Notes: generated by a model not told the origin, from the letters alone. A stretch of 64,000 bases of DNA from CAWBQO01 sp963790965 (GCA_963790965.1 CAWBQO010000003.1:682001-746000); one strand, 5' to 3'. Positions 25,042 to 36,195 are shown, numbered from the stretch's first letter. Translations and numbers: made by a program.

Positions 25042-26169
25042 TTATCGCGTCGGCAGATCGTCGTCGATGATGTGGAAGAGACGGTTGAATCGGGGCAAGC
25101 TGCGTTCGGCATCCCACGAGAAGTAGACCATTATCGCCTTGCCGACGATGTGGTTCATGGGCACAAAGCCCCAATAGCGACTGTCTTCCGAGTTGTCCCG
25201 GTTGTCGCCCATGACAAAGAAGTAGTTCTGTTCGAAGGTGTACGTTGAAGTCACCGCGCCGTCGATCTCGAACTGCCCGTCTCCGAGTGGACGAACCGTG
25301 TGCTCCTCAAACCGGGTGATCGTCGGTTCGTAGAGGGGCCAGTTTTCGTCCGTCAGCGTGATCGTGAGTCCCTTCTTTGGGATGAGAACCGGGCCGTAGT
25401 TGTCCTCCGTCCATCCCCTACCGGCGGGAAAGATATTGGCCTGATAGGCGTTGATGCTCGGCGCGATGAACGGCTCGACGCGGTCGATCCAGGGCCACGC
25501 GCGAATCGTCGCCGCCGCCGCCGGCGTGCCAACGATGCGGAGCACACCCGGGTCGGCGGACTCCTGAATCTCGGATACGCCCGCGTCATGAAGCTGCGCG
25601 TCGGGCAGGCGGTACCGAGGGTCCTTCTTGTAAACCATCCAGTACTGCTGCATCTCGCTCATGAGGTCGAGCGGTTTGCCGTCGACGGAGACGACCTTAT
25701 TCTGAATCTGCAGCGTCTCGCCCGGCAGTCCGATGACGCGCTTGATGTAGTGCATCTTGCGGTCGATGGGCTTATCTTCGGGCGGCCAGTTGAATACGAT
25801 TGGATCGCCACGGTCTACGTCATCGAAGCCGGGAAGGCGCGTGTGCGGAAGCTCGATTCCTTTCAGATGCACCTGCGTGAAGGGGATGCCGAGCGTGAGC
25901 GGCGTGCGCGTGCCGTAGTGCAGCTTAGAGACAAAGAGGTAGTCGCCCACCAGCAGGCTCTTTTCCATCGAGGGAGACGGAATGCGGAAGAGGTCGAAGA
26001 AGAGCGTCCGCACGACGAGCATGACCACGACGGCAAAGACCAGCGCCTCCGCCCACTCCCGAAAAGCACCTTTTTGCTTCCGGCCGTCCTCTCCGTTCGC
26101 AGCCGCTCGCCGGGTGGCTCGGTCTGTTGCTCGCTTGGAACCGCCCTTAGTGCGCCTTCTATCTTTCAC
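25042..26169 (-). CDS. lepB: Signal peptidase I
   Basis: Membrane serine protease that removes signal peptides. One N-terminal transmembrane helix (ALVFAVVVMLVVRTLFF) precedes the catalytic SPSMEKSL motif (nucleophile Ser, residue 67 from the GTG start) and the general-base Lys in KMHYIKRVIGLPGE (residue 143). The C-terminal GDNRDNSEDSRYWGFVP block is typical. The 375-residue product carries a roughly 110-residue insertion between the lysine motif and the GDNRDNS block, as is common in Bacteroidota. No ATG is available upstream; GTG at 26169 is preferred, TTG at 26178 is also possible. It follows lepA and the secreted protein on the same strand. Confidence 0.95.
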   Translation of the reverse strand: MKDRRRTKGGSKRATDRATRRAAANGEDGRKQKGAFREWAEALVFAVVVMLVVRTLFFDLFRIPSPSMEKSLLVGDYLFVSKLHYGTRTPLTLGIPFTQVHLKGIELPHTRLPGFDDVDRGDPIVFNWPPEDKPIDRKMHYIKRVIGLPGETLQIQNKVVSVDGKPLDLMSEMQQYWMVYKKDPRYRLPDAQLHDAGVSEIQESADPGVLRIVGTPAAAATIRAWPWIDRVEPFIAPSINAYQANIFPAGRGWTEDNYGPVLIPKKGLTITLTDENWPLYEPTITRFEEHTVRPLGDGQFEIDGAVTSTYTFEQNYFFVMGDNRDNSEDSRYWGFVPMNHIVGKAIMVYFSWDAERSLPRFNRLFHIIDDDLPTR

Positions 26170-26232
26170 TTCTTGCAAGGGAGTTGTGTCGCTCAGTTAA
26201 ATTTCCGGTGTTACGACGGGCGGCGTGGGATG

Positions 26233-27044
26233 TTACTCCAGACCCGGGCGCGGGCGCCCCCGCGCAAGATTCGGCTGCTTGATGCGCGTCGTCGTGTAGC
26301 GCGATCCTTCGTATCCCGTGCGGTACCATGCGCGTTCTTCGGCGTCGTAATAGTAATCTACGTAGGCCGCTGGCTCCACGCCTGCGAGTTCCAGCCACAG
26401 CGCGTGCCGGATCTGACCGAGTAGCGAACGAAAGCGTCCGTCTGCCGCCACGACCACACCGCGGTCAAAAGGCCCGCCGGTGTCCATGACGATGAGCGGT
26501 ATCGTGTCGTTCAGAACGAGCCAGTATTCAAACTGGATGTACTCGTCCGGGCGCGGCCCGGCGGTCCTGTCCAGTTCCAGGAGGGTGCGCGTGGGCTGGC
26601 CAAACCGCGACTCCAGCCGGCCGCGAAGCTCCCTCGTCCACGTCGTATCCACAGGGCGGCCTTCGCTATTGCCGAGGTAAGCCCACTGGACAGAGTCGAA
26701 GCGGCTCCGAAACCAGTTGCGCTGCAGCCGGCGGACCATTCGCCAGCTTGTCTTATCAAACAGGTAGGCCTCCGGAGCCGCAAGTTCGCGCTCCCCCGCC
26801 GATTCGCCGCGTATCCACGTCAACAGCGTATCTCCCCGGTAGGGAAGGGCGGCTGGTGGCGCGTGGCGGGGCCTCGGCCCGAACTCCGCCTCGAGCTGCT
26901 CAGCCTGACGCTGCGTGCGCGCTTCTCTAAGCAGATCCAGCAACTCCTGCGCCGAGGCGGGGCGAGGCATGAATACCACCCACAGCGCGAGAGCGGCCGT
27001 AAGGGCGTAAGCGCGAAACAACTTCATCAACACCTGCGCGCCCA

Positions 27045-27045
<1 letters not shown>
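26233..27045 (-). CDS. Secreted protein of unknown function between lepA and lepB
   Basis: I do not recognise the family. The ATG at 27045 overlaps the lepA stop by one base (TAATG), so translation is probably coupled; a second ATG at 27027 gives a tighter signal peptide. The N-terminus is a signal peptide ending in PASAQ. The mature 240 residues are rich in Arg, Trp and Tyr (WRMVRRLQRNWFR, YVDYYYDAEERAWYRTGY) and are predicted periplasmic or outer-membrane associated. There is no lipobox. The position between lepA and lepB suggests constitutive expression with the secretion machinery but gives no function. Confidence 0.75.
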
Positions 27046-28850
<1,805 letters not shown>

Positions 28851-29028
28851 CAACTTTTACTTTAAGGACGTGGGGGCCTCTTTGCGAGAAGTCAGGAGGA
28901 CTTGCGGTGCCCGTGAGGTTCAGCGTGGCGGGCTGCGCCTCTGTAATTGCATCTTCCGGGGACTGTTCCGCCGCGACGCGGTGAAGTTTGCCCGTGCGAA
29001 CGGACGCGCGGCGGCGGCGGGGGGCGTG
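28851..29028. other. Gap between lspA and lepA without a gene
   Basis: A 178-bp spacer in an otherwise tight run. It is GC-rich with no clear hairpin or open frame of note; a lepA promoter may lie here. Nothing else is seen. Confidence 0.4.
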
Positions 29029-29682
29029 CTAAAGATCGCGGATGCCCGGCTGCGCCGGAGCGGCAATCTCCGTAGGCCCTTGCGAGACGCCCGACACTGC
29101 GGCCGTGCCGTACGGCGGCGTCTCATCCAGAACCACTTTGTCTTGCCCGGAAAGGCGTCGCTCGTGATATTTCGTCTGGAAGACCAGAATGCCGATGACG
29201 CCGCCCACGATGCACATATCAGCCACGTTCCAGATGGGGAACAGTTGCATCATCGACCCGCCGATGACCGGTACAAAGTTCGGCACGACCACGCGACCGA
29301 GATCGATGTGGATGAAATCTACAACTTCACCTGTGAAGAGTGGTCTGCCGTAGAACCACGTTCCGTAGAATACCCGGTCGATGATATTGCCGAGCGCCCC
29401 GCCGAGGATGAGCGCGAGGCTGGCAACATAGGGCCGGTAGCCGTCGCGGACCAGGTAAATGTAGGCAACGATCAGAACGGTAGCGAAGATCGACAGGATC
29501 GTCACCATGCTGCGCGGACCGAAGGCGATGCCAAATGCCATCCCCGGGTTCGTCGTGTACGTGAACCGAAACCACTCCCCTATGAGTGGAATCGACTCCG
29601 AGAGGTACATATTCGCCGTGACGGCGAACTTCGCAGCCTGATCAATAACGACGGCAAGGAGCGTGATCCAGAGAATGCGCAT
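29029..29682 (-). CDS. lspA: Lipoprotein signal peptidase
   Basis: Inner-membrane aspartyl protease that cleaves prolipoproteins after lipid attachment. The 217 residues have four hydrophobic helices. The two catalytic aspartates sit in GNIIDRV and NVADMCI, and the conserved N-terminal segment is VVIDQAAKF. An insertion between the third helix and the second aspartate (FTGEVVDFIHIDLGRVVVPNFVP split by loop residues) and a hydrophilic C-terminal tail of about 40 residues fit Bacteroidota-type LspA. The start is the ATG at 29682. It follows the DksA-like gene by 69 bp and serves the several lipoproteins seen in this window. Confidence 0.96.
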   Translation of the reverse strand: MRILWITLLAVVIDQAAKFAVTANMYLSESIPLIGEWFRFTYTTNPGMAFGIAFGPRSMVTILSIFATVLIVAYIYLVRDGYRPYVASLALILGGALGNIIDRVFYGTWFYGRPLFTGEVVDFIHIDLGRVVVPNFVPVIGGSMMQLFPIWNVADMCIVGGVIGILVFQTKYHERRLSGQDKVVLDETPPYGTAAVSGVSQGPTEIAAPAQPGIRDL

Positions 29683-29751
29683 GTACGACGGTTCAGACTG
29701 AACGGAGGCACGGAGCGCCCGAATGATCCAATTGGAACGCCCGGGCAGCCG

Positions 29752-30237
29752 CTATTTCTTCTGCTTCAGTTTGGCCTCTATCGAGATCTCCGTGTGCGGC
29801 ACGGCTTCGAGGCGCTCTTTCGAGATCGTCTTGCCGGTCACCTTGCAGACGCCGTAGGTCTTGTTCTTCACGCGGTCGAGCGCGCGATCGAGATAGCCGA
29901 CATACTTCTGCTGGCGCGCGACCATGAGGTAGAGCTTTTCCCGCTCCATCGCGTCCGTGCCCGCGTCGGCCATATGGAAGCTGTAGGCCGTGTCGTTCTC
30001 TGCCTGCTCGCGTGAATCCTCGAGCTGGCTGCGCATCCGGTCGATGTCGTCGATGGCTTCGCGTCTGCGCTCCAGAATGATCGCCTTGAAATGCTCCAGT
30101 TCGTCGTCGGAGTAAGTCGTACGAACGCCCTGGTCGTCGCCGGACGTGCCGGGCAGCGTTCCGCCCTCAAGCTCGGGATCGTCATGCAAGCGAACGCCCA
30201 CGAGGCCGCCTTCGAGTGTCGTCTTCTTTTCCGCCAT
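29752..30237 (-). CDS. DksA/TraR-family protein lacking the zinc-binding cysteines
   Basis: A 161-residue coiled-coil protein. Residues 40-115 form a long helical hairpin (DELEHFKAIILERRREAIDDI and onward), and residues 120-150 form the TraR/DksA C4 region, degenerate here. Only one cysteine remains (YGVCKVTGKTISKERLEAVPHT), as is usual for Bacteroidota homologues. DksA relatives act in the secondary channel of RNA polymerase; whether this one does is not shown. It lies between ileS and lspA, the position taken by ylyA in Bacillus. Confidence 0.88.
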   Translation of the reverse strand: MAEKKTTLEGGLVGVRLHDDPELEGGTLPGTSGDDQGVRTTYSDDELEHFKAIILERRREAIDDIDRMRSQLEDSREQAENDTAYSFHMADAGTDAMEREKLYLMVARQQKYVGYLDRALDRVKNKTYGVCKVTGKTISKERLEAVPHTEISIEAKLKQKK

Positions 30238-30332
30238 TATATTCTTTGATTTACCGCTCTTTCCAGAACTACTTGATCAGAACCAAACGACCCGCTAAAG
30301 AGGCAATGCGCCCGTTTTGCCGCCACATAAAC

Positions 30333-30373
30333 AAAAAGCGAGCCGAAAGGAGCAATCCGTCGCTCTCCGGCTC
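30333..30373 (-). terminator. Probable intrinsic terminator of ileS
   Basis: On the minus strand, GAGCCG (30373-30368) pairs with CGGCTC (30345-30340). An interrupted inner GAG/CTC pairing lies between, and GCTTTTTGT follows directly. It is placed 15 bp after the ileS stop, implying the DksA-like gene has its own promoter in 30238-30330. Confidence 0.5.
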
Positions 30374-30387
30374 TGCTCGCCGCGCCT

Positions 30388-33300
30388 CTACCGCGCCTCC
30401 GGGCGTTCAGCACGGCTCAAACCGACGGTCAAGATCTCTTCCCCGATGGGAAAAGAAGAGACGATTTCTCCCGACGGAGTTTCCGCTTCATCCAACTCCA
30501 ATGCCAACGTCTCGTTCCGAATCCATGAGGCGTGCCGCTCAAGGGCCTCGGCAAGAAAGGGGGTGGCGGTGTACTGGATGCGAATGCGATCTGCGACATC
30601 AAATCCGCCGCTTTTGCGAAGGTTCTGAATGCGGTTGACGCTTTCGCGTGCAAGTCCCTCCGCGATCAGGTGGTCGTCGAGGCCCGTGTCGATGGCCACC
30701 GTAACGCCGTTTTCCTGGCGCACGAGCCATCCTTCCACGCCCTCGCTCGTGATCTCCACGTCTTCCCTGCTGAGGGTAACGGACGCGCCATCTATAGGAA
30801 AGGTCCATGAACCTTCCTCTTCAAACCGGGCCAATTCATCGCCGGTCATTGCGCGAACGGCTTCGTTCACCGCTTTCATGTTCTTGCCGAGGCGCTTGCC
30901 GAGGCGGCGAAAGTCCGGCCGCGCCGAGCGCTGGACCAGATCCGTCGAACCGGAGACGTATTCGATCTCGCGGACGTTCACTTCGTCGAGGATCACGTCC
31001 CGAACCCGCTCCACGTCGCCCCGGTCAACGCTCGGTCCCGTCACAACCATGATTCTGGAGAGCGGCTGCCGGACGTTGATCTTACTCTCGTTGCGAAGCG
31101 CCAGCACGATGGAGGAAATCGTTCGGGCAAGCGCCATCCGTCGTTCGAGGTCTTCATCGATTGAAGAGGCATCGGCCGCAGGGAAGTCCGCCAGGTGCAC
31201 GGACGTTGCCTCCTCCCGGCCGGTTGCATCGTTCAGGTTCTTGTACAGCCATTCGCTAAAGAACGGTGCGATGGGAGCCATCATTTTCGCAAGCGCAATC
31301 AGGCACTCGTACACCGTCTGGTAGGCTGCCGTCTTGTCGAGGTCCTCCGCACCGGCTCCGTCATTTCCGGAGCGCGCTTTCCAGAAGCGGCGGCGCGACC
31401 GGCGAACGTGCCAGTTTGAGAGTTCGTCGAGCAGGCGTTCCACGCTTCGGGCGGCCTTTGTCGGATTGTACTCGGCGAGCGCGCCGTCGACCTCGCGCAC
31501 GGTGGTATTCAGGCGACTGATGATCCAGCGGTCCAGCTCCGGTCGCTCCTGGAGGGGAACCGGCTCGCCCTCGTAGCTAAAGCCGTCGATGTTCGCGTAG
31601 GTCGAGAAGAACGAATAGACGTTCTGGAGTGTGCTGAAGAACTTGCGGAGCGTCTCCTGGATGCCGCGTTCGGAGAACTTGGTGTTTTCCCAGGGCGGGT
31701 TGTTCGCCATCATGTACCAGCGCACCACGTCCGCGCCATGCGCCTCGATCACGGAAAACGGGTCGACGGCGTTGCCCTTCGACTTCGACATCTTCTCACC
31801 GTCTTCGGCGAGCACGAGGCCGTTGACGACCACGTTCTTGAACGCCACGCTATCCATGACCATGGTTGCAATGGCATGGAGCGTGTAGAACCAGCCGCGC
31901 GTCTGGTCAACGCCTTCCGCGATGAAGTCTGCCGGGAAGAGCTTTTCGAAGCGCTCTTTGTTCTCGAACGGATAGTGCCACTGAGCGAAAGGCATGGCTC
32001 CCGAATCGAACCACACGTCCAGCAGGTCGGGCACGCGCCGCATGGTGCCGCCGTCCTTCGCCGGCCAGATGATGGCGTCGACGAACGGCTTGTGGAGGTC
32101 GATCTCGGCGTCGGGGGGAAGCGCGATGTCGGACTTTGAACGAAGTTCTTCGATCGAGCCGATTACCTCGATCTCGGTGGATTCGGGCGTGTCGCTCACC
32201 CAGATAGGTAGCGGGGTGCCCCAGTAGCGGCGGCGGCTAAGCGCCCAGTCAACGTTATTCTTGAGCCACTCGCCAAAACGCCCGTTTCCAATGGCTTCGG
32301 GCTGCCAGTTGATGGTGTCGTTCAGCGCGATCATCCGATCCTTGACGGCGGTCGTCCGGATGAACCAGCTTTCGACGGGATAGGAAATGAGCGGCGTGCC
32401 CTTGCGCCAGTCGTGGGGATAATTGTGGAGGTAGGTCTCGTGCCGGTAGAGGCGTCCGCGTTCGCGCAGGTCGCGGGATACGATCCTGTCGGCGTCCTTA
32501 AACCACTCGCCGGCGACAATGGTCGCCTCTGCGCCGAAATGCCCATCCGGGTTGACAGGGTTGAAGAGCGGCAGATCTTCCCTGCGGCCCACCTCGAAAT
32601 CGTCGGCACCAAAGGCGGGAGCGAGGTGGACGATGCCGGTGCCGTCCTCGGTCGAGACGAAGTCGGCGGCAAACACACGCCATGCTTTTTCCGCGCCCTC
32701 AGCGCCGCGGAAGTAGTCATAAGCCGGTTCGTAGTGCATCCCGACGAGGTCTGCGCCTTTTACCCTTCTTACGATGCTATACTCCTCCTTGAGCACCGAC
32801 AGACGGTCTTCGGCGAGAATGAGCGTCTCCTGTTCGCCGGAGGCATTTTCGTGTTGCACATACACGTAATCGATTCGCGGGCCGACGGCGAGTGCGGTGT
32901 TCGAGATGAGCGTCCACGGCGTGGTGGTCCAGGCGAGAAAGAACGTATTCGGTTCGCCGGCGACGGCAAACCGCACGTAAACGCTTGGGTCCTGCACCTC
33001 CTTGTAGCCAAGGCTGACTTCATGGGAGGACAACACGGTGCCCGAACCGGGGCTATACCACTGAATCTTATAGCCTTTATAGAGCAGCCCCTTCTCGTGT
33101 ATCCTCTTGATCAGCCACCAGAGCGTTTCAATGTAGTCGCTCTTGAAGGTGACATACGGATCCGAGAGATCCACCCAGTAGCCCATGCGCTGCGTGAGTG
33201 TATCCCAAAGCGTCTTGTAGCGCAGAACGCTGTCCCTGCAAGCGGCATTGTACCGTTCGATTCCATAGGATTCCACTTGATGCCGTCCTTCGAGGCCAAG

Positions 33301-33600
33301 CGCCTTTTCGACCTCGATCTCCACGGGAAGGCCATGCGTGTCCCATCCGGCTTTGCGTTCCACGCGGAATCCTTTCATCGCCTTATAGCGACAGAAGGCA
33401 TCCTTAATGGTGCGCGCCATGACGTGGTGAATGCCCGGGCGACCGTTAGCCGTCGGCGGACCTTCGTAAAACGTAAAGGTCTCCGCGCCCTCCCGCTGCG
33501 AGATACTCCGCTCAAAAACCGCGTTCTGCTCCCACCAGGCGAGGATTTCCTCCTCGATCGTCGGAAGGTCGAACCCCTTGACCTCCTTGAACCTCTGCAT
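30388..33600 (-). CDS. ileS: Isoleucyl-tRNA synthetase, type 2 with GIHH signature
   Basis: Class I synthetase charging tRNA-Ile, 1070 residues. It is the eukaryote-like type 2 enzyme: the N-terminus runs EGPPTANGRPGIHHVMART, WDTHGLPVE, LEGRHQVESYGIE and IGYWVDLSDPYV, and it lacks the C-terminal zinc-binding cysteines of type 1. The first signature motif reads G56-I-H-H59 instead of HxGH; the second, KMSKS, is intact (EDGEKMSKSKG). The CP1 editing domain is present (TTPWTLISNTALAVGP). The start is the ATG at 33600. The altered first motif is discussed under findings because it is linked to pseudomonic acid resistance. Confidence 0.97.
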   Translation of the reverse strand: MQRFKEVKGFDLPTIEEEILAWWEQNAVFERSISQREGAETFTFYEGPPTANGRPGIHHVMARTIKDAFCRYKAMKGFRVERKAGWDTHGLPVEIEVEKALGLEGRHQVESYGIERYNAACRDSVLRYKTLWDTLTQRMGYWVDLSDPYVTFKSDYIETLWWLIKRIHEKGLLYKGYKIQWYSPGSGTVLSSHEVSLGYKEVQDPSVYVRFAVAGEPNTFFLAWTTTPWTLISNTALAVGPRIDYVYVQHENASGEQETLILAEDRLSVLKEEYSIVRRVKGADLVGMHYEPAYDYFRGAEGAEKAWRVFAADFVSTEDGTGIVHLAPAFGADDFEVGRREDLPLFNPVNPDGHFGAEATIVAGEWFKDADRIVSRDLRERGRLYRHETYLHNYPHDWRKGTPLISYPVESWFIRTTAVKDRMIALNDTINWQPEAIGNGRFGEWLKNNVDWALSRRRYWGTPLPIWVSDTPESTEIEVIGSIEELRSKSDIALPPDAEIDLHKPFVDAIIWPAKDGGTMRRVPDLLDVWFDSGAMPFAQWHYPFENKERFEKLFPADFIAEGVDQTRGWFYTLHAIATMVMDSVAFKNVVVNGLVLAEDGEKMSKSKGNAVDPFSVIEAHGADVVRWYMMANNPPWENTKFSERGIQETLRKFFSTLQNVYSFFSTYANIDGFSYEGEPVPLQERPELDRWIISRLNTTVREVDGALAEYNPTKAARSVERLLDELSNWHVRRSRRRFWKARSGNDGAGAEDLDKTAAYQTVYECLIALAKMMAPIAPFFSEWLYKNLNDATGREEATSVHLADFPAADASSIDEDLERRMALARTISSIVLALRNESKINVRQPLSRIMVVTGPSVDRGDVERVRDVILDEVNVREIEYVSGSTDLVQRSARPDFRRLGKRLGKNMKAVNEAVRAMTGDELARFEEEGSWTFPIDGASVTLSREDVEITSEGVEGWLVRQENGVTVAIDTGLDDHLIAEGLARESVNRIQNLRKSGGFDVADRIRIQYTATPFLAEALERHASWIRNETLALELDEAETPSGEIVSSFPIGEEILTVGLSRAERPEAR

Positions 33601-33743
33601 TGCTGATCTCGTGCTGCTCTAAGAACCCCGTCTCCGGGACAGTCTGTTAAGATAAGGATACGGCACAACACATCCGCACCCGACGGCGACTGAGGAGCGC
33701 CGCCGCTATTCCACCCGAAATCACGGGCAAAACGCGGTTCGAG

Positions 33744-34430
33744 TCAGTCCATGCCGAGTTCGAGTCGTTCCCTCAGATCGAGGATGTAGAGCGCGATGCT
33801 GTTCCGCACTTCATACGTCGACTCGTACAGTGAACGGTAGATCTCGGGGTCCATGTAGACGGCCTCCTTCATGTCGGAGAGGCAATGGAGGGCCGTGTTG
33901 GCGCTGTTGAGTCCCCGCTTCACGAAGGCGATGTTGCCGCCGATGCTCTCCATCTCGAAGCCCATGGCGTGGCCTTTTGCAACATTGGCTGCAAGGGAGA
34001 GGCTTTCCGAGCAGTATTGAACGAGCGCGCTGTCCTTCACGTCGCCGGGAAGGCCGTTCGCCCATTCGAGCACGGTTCGGGCGAGGGCATAAGCGCTGTC
34101 GTAGACGGGCAGGCCCCGCACATCGGCCGCTTCTTCGTCGGCATCGTCCTCTCCCGCCCACTCGGCCGTGATGTCGACCCAGAGTTCCGGTTCCTCGTCC
34201 GGCGAAGGATCGCCCGGCGGGATCTCCGCAGCATCGTTCCAGCCGCGCAACGAGAGGTAGGTACGCATGGCGCGCGTCCATTCCTGCATCTCGTCTGAGT
34301 TCGGCACCGTGGGCGGCGGCTGATCGCGCATGAACTCGAAGATGTCGCCCATGAGCCGGTCTATACGGCGGTCGTTGTCCCTTAAGAAAGCTTCCCAGCG
34401 TTCTTCATCCCACACGTCATCGGAGTACAT
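33744..34430 (-). CDS. Acidic protein of unknown function
   Basis: A 228-residue soluble protein, strongly acidic, with no signal peptide or membrane helix and no family I recognise. The N-terminal 80 residues are helical and Trp-rich (DDVWDEERWEAFLRDNDRRI). A loop with a run of Asp and Glu precedes a helical C-terminal half (ALARTVLEWANGLPGDVKDS and following). The ATG at 34430 is used; a TTG two codons upstream is possible. The gene sits between purine nucleoside phosphorylase (45 bp) and ileS (143 bp) on the same strand, so it is probably part of that operon. Confidence 0.75.
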   Translation of the reverse strand: MYSDDVWDEERWEAFLRDNDRRIDRLMGDIFEFMRDQPPPTVPNSDEMQEWTRAMRTYLSLRGWNDAAEIPPGDPSPDEEPELWVDITAEWAGEDDADEEAADVRGLPVYDSAYALARTVLEWANGLPGDVKDSALVQYCSESLSLAANVAKGHAMGFEMESIGGNIAFVKRGLNSANTALHCLSDMKEAVYMDPEIYRSLYESTYEVRNSIALYILDLRERLELGMD

Positions 34431-34475
34431 AAGCAATGACAGGCTATGTGTTGGCGATGTTAACGATCTTGGCGA

Positions 34476-35339
34476 TTACCCTTCCCGACCGATGCGTTTG
34501 ACCAGTTCGGCCATGACGGCGGCGAGGCGCGGCTCGGCCTCTCCGGCTGCCGCGAGTACATCCTGAAGCGAAACCGGCTGAAGCGCATCGGGGAAGCACT
34601 CGTCGGTGACCACCGAAAACGCGGCGCAGCGAAGGCCCATATGGCGCGCGACCACCACTTCCGGTACCGTGCTCATGCCGACCACATCTGCGCCGATGCC
34701 GCGTAGGAACCTGTACTCGGCCCGCGTCTCCATATTCGGGCCGGTGACGGCTACATACACGCCCTGCTGCAATTTAATCTTCAGATCCAGCGCACATGAA
34801 GCGGCAAGATGTTGCAACTTACGGTCGTAAGGCTCGCTCATGTCGGGGAAGCGCGGTCCCCAAGCGGCATGGTTCGGACCAATGAGCGGATTCAGGCCCT
34901 GCAGATTGATGTGATCGGTGATCAGCATCAAATCGCCACGGCGGTACTGCGGGTTCATGCCGCCGGCCGCGTTGGAGATGAGAAGGGTGCGGACGCCGAG
35001 CGCCGCGAGCACGCGGACCGGCATGGTCACTTCCCAGGGTGAATAGCCTTCATACAGGTGGAAACGGCCCTGCATGGCAACGACGGGCACGCCGTTCAGC
35101 GTGCCGAAGAGCAGGCGGCCTTCGTGTGATTCGACCGTCGAGACCGGAAAGCCGGGGATTTCGCCGTACGGAATGTGCTCCTGTACGTCGATCTCCTTCG
35201 CAAGCGCACCGAGGCCCGTGCCGAGAATGATGCCGATCTCAACCGGTTGGGAGAAGCGTTCTTTGATCGACGCGGCGGCCTTCTGCACCGCGTCTATGTA
35301 CTGGGAAGACGCTGTATTCAAGTCTTGGCTGCGAGACAA
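34476..35339 (-). CDS. Purine nucleoside phosphorylase, trimeric PNP-I type
   Basis: Phosphorolyses (deoxy)guanosine and inosine to base plus (deoxy)ribose 1-phosphate in purine salvage. Recognisable blocks are GIILGTGLGALAKEI (phosphate loop), GRFHLYEGYSPWEVTMPVR, LLISNAAGGMNPQYRRGDLMLITDHIN (read in parts) and GMSTVPEVVVARHMGLR with the purine-binding segment. No ATG is available at the N-terminus: TTG at 35339 gives 287 residues, GTG at about 35285 gives 269, closer to the family norm of about 270. It starts 29 bp after the DivIVA stop. Confidence 0.93.
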   Translation of the reverse strand: MSRSQDLNTASSQYIDAVQKAAASIKERFSQPVEIGIILGTGLGALAKEIDVQEHIPYGEIPGFPVSTVESHEGRLLFGTLNGVPVVAMQGRFHLYEGYSPWEVTMPVRVLAALGVRTLLISNAAGGMNPQYRRGDLMLITDHINLQGLNPLIGPNHAAWGPRFPDMSEPYDRKLQHLAASCALDLKIKLQQGVYVAVTGPNMETRAEYRFLRGIGADVVGMSTVPEVVVARHMGLRCAAFSVVTDECFPDALQPVSLQDVLAAAGEAEPRLAAVMAELVKRIGREG

Positions 35340-35368
35340 AGCGGAAAGGGGTTGGGTTGTTCTTGATG

Positions 35369-36195
35369 TCAGTCGAGTTCATTGAGGATGCGCCGGATTC
35401 GCTCCAGTTCCTCTTCACTCGCGATTGAATCGGCTGCCGGTCGCGCGTCGCGCTGCGGTGCCGGCTGCGGCGCAGGCGGCGGCTGCGGCGTAGGCGGCGG
35501 CTGCGATGCCCCCTGGGGCTGCGACAAGACCGGGCGTACGGTCCAACCGCCATGTTCCAGGTCGAGTCGCTGCGGCTCGGGGACAGACTTCTCGGGTGCC
35601 GGCGCGTTCTTCGGCAACGGCAGGGAAGCTGGTTCCTTCCGGTCGGATAGCGGTGCCGCTTCGGTTCGCGCAGGCTTATCGGAACGGGCGTAGGCGGTAG
35701 ACTGCGCGGGTTTCAGGAAGCCACTGCCGGGGTTTTCGAGCGGCGATGCGTTTCCGTCGAAGTGCGCGAGCAACTCGGATTCGGCATACAGGAATGCGCG
35801 AAGCCTTGCCACGATCTCGTGCCGCCGGGACTCCACCTCGATCAGTTCCTTCCGAGCGGCCAAGCGCTGCGCCTCGGCGTCGCGCTGCACCTCCGCCGCC
35901 TCCTGCTTTGCTGCCGAGACCAGCGCCTCCGCCTTCGACTGCGCAGCTTCTATGGTGCTACGGGAGCTTTCGCGGGTGGTGCGCAGGCTTCCTGGAGTGC
36001 TTCTTCTACGTTCGTATAGTGCTGGAGCTTGGCTTCAAGCTCGCGAACGCGACTCTCGAGCCGCCGCTGGTCGGCAAGTGCCTCTTCCCACTGCGAAGAA
36101 ACGGTCTGGAGGAACGATTGCACCTCCTCGACTTCGAATCCGCGAAAACCCTTCGTGAATTCCTGCTTTCGTATTTCGAGCGGCGTGATCCTCAT
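35369..36195 (-). pseudogene. DivIVA-domain protein interrupted by a single-base frameshift
   Basis: The ATG at 36195 opens a DivIVA N-terminal domain (MRITPLEIRKQEFTKGFRGF, then EVEEVQSFL and a coiled coil) that stops at 35950. From about 35985 down to 35369 another frame continues without stops and encodes the expected rest: RTTRESSRSTIEAAQSKAEAL, coiled coil to LRAFLYAESELLAHF, then a Pro/Ala/Gln-rich tail. Reading GAAGC(C)CTGCGC with one extra C restores EAL-RTTRES, so one base is missing at 35985-35987. The restored product would be about 275 residues. DivIVA proteins bind curved membrane at poles and septa. The 170-codon downstream frame is still clean. A sequencing error, a fresh mutation or frameshifting are all open. 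Confidence 0.88.

Noticed and set aside
32413..33606. 397-codon open frame antisense to ileS
   Set aside because: Shadow of ileS; no conserved motif.
33601..33743. tRNA or T-box leader upstream of ileS
   Set aside because: No cloverleaf, no T-box sequence and no terminator/antiterminator pair can be drawn.
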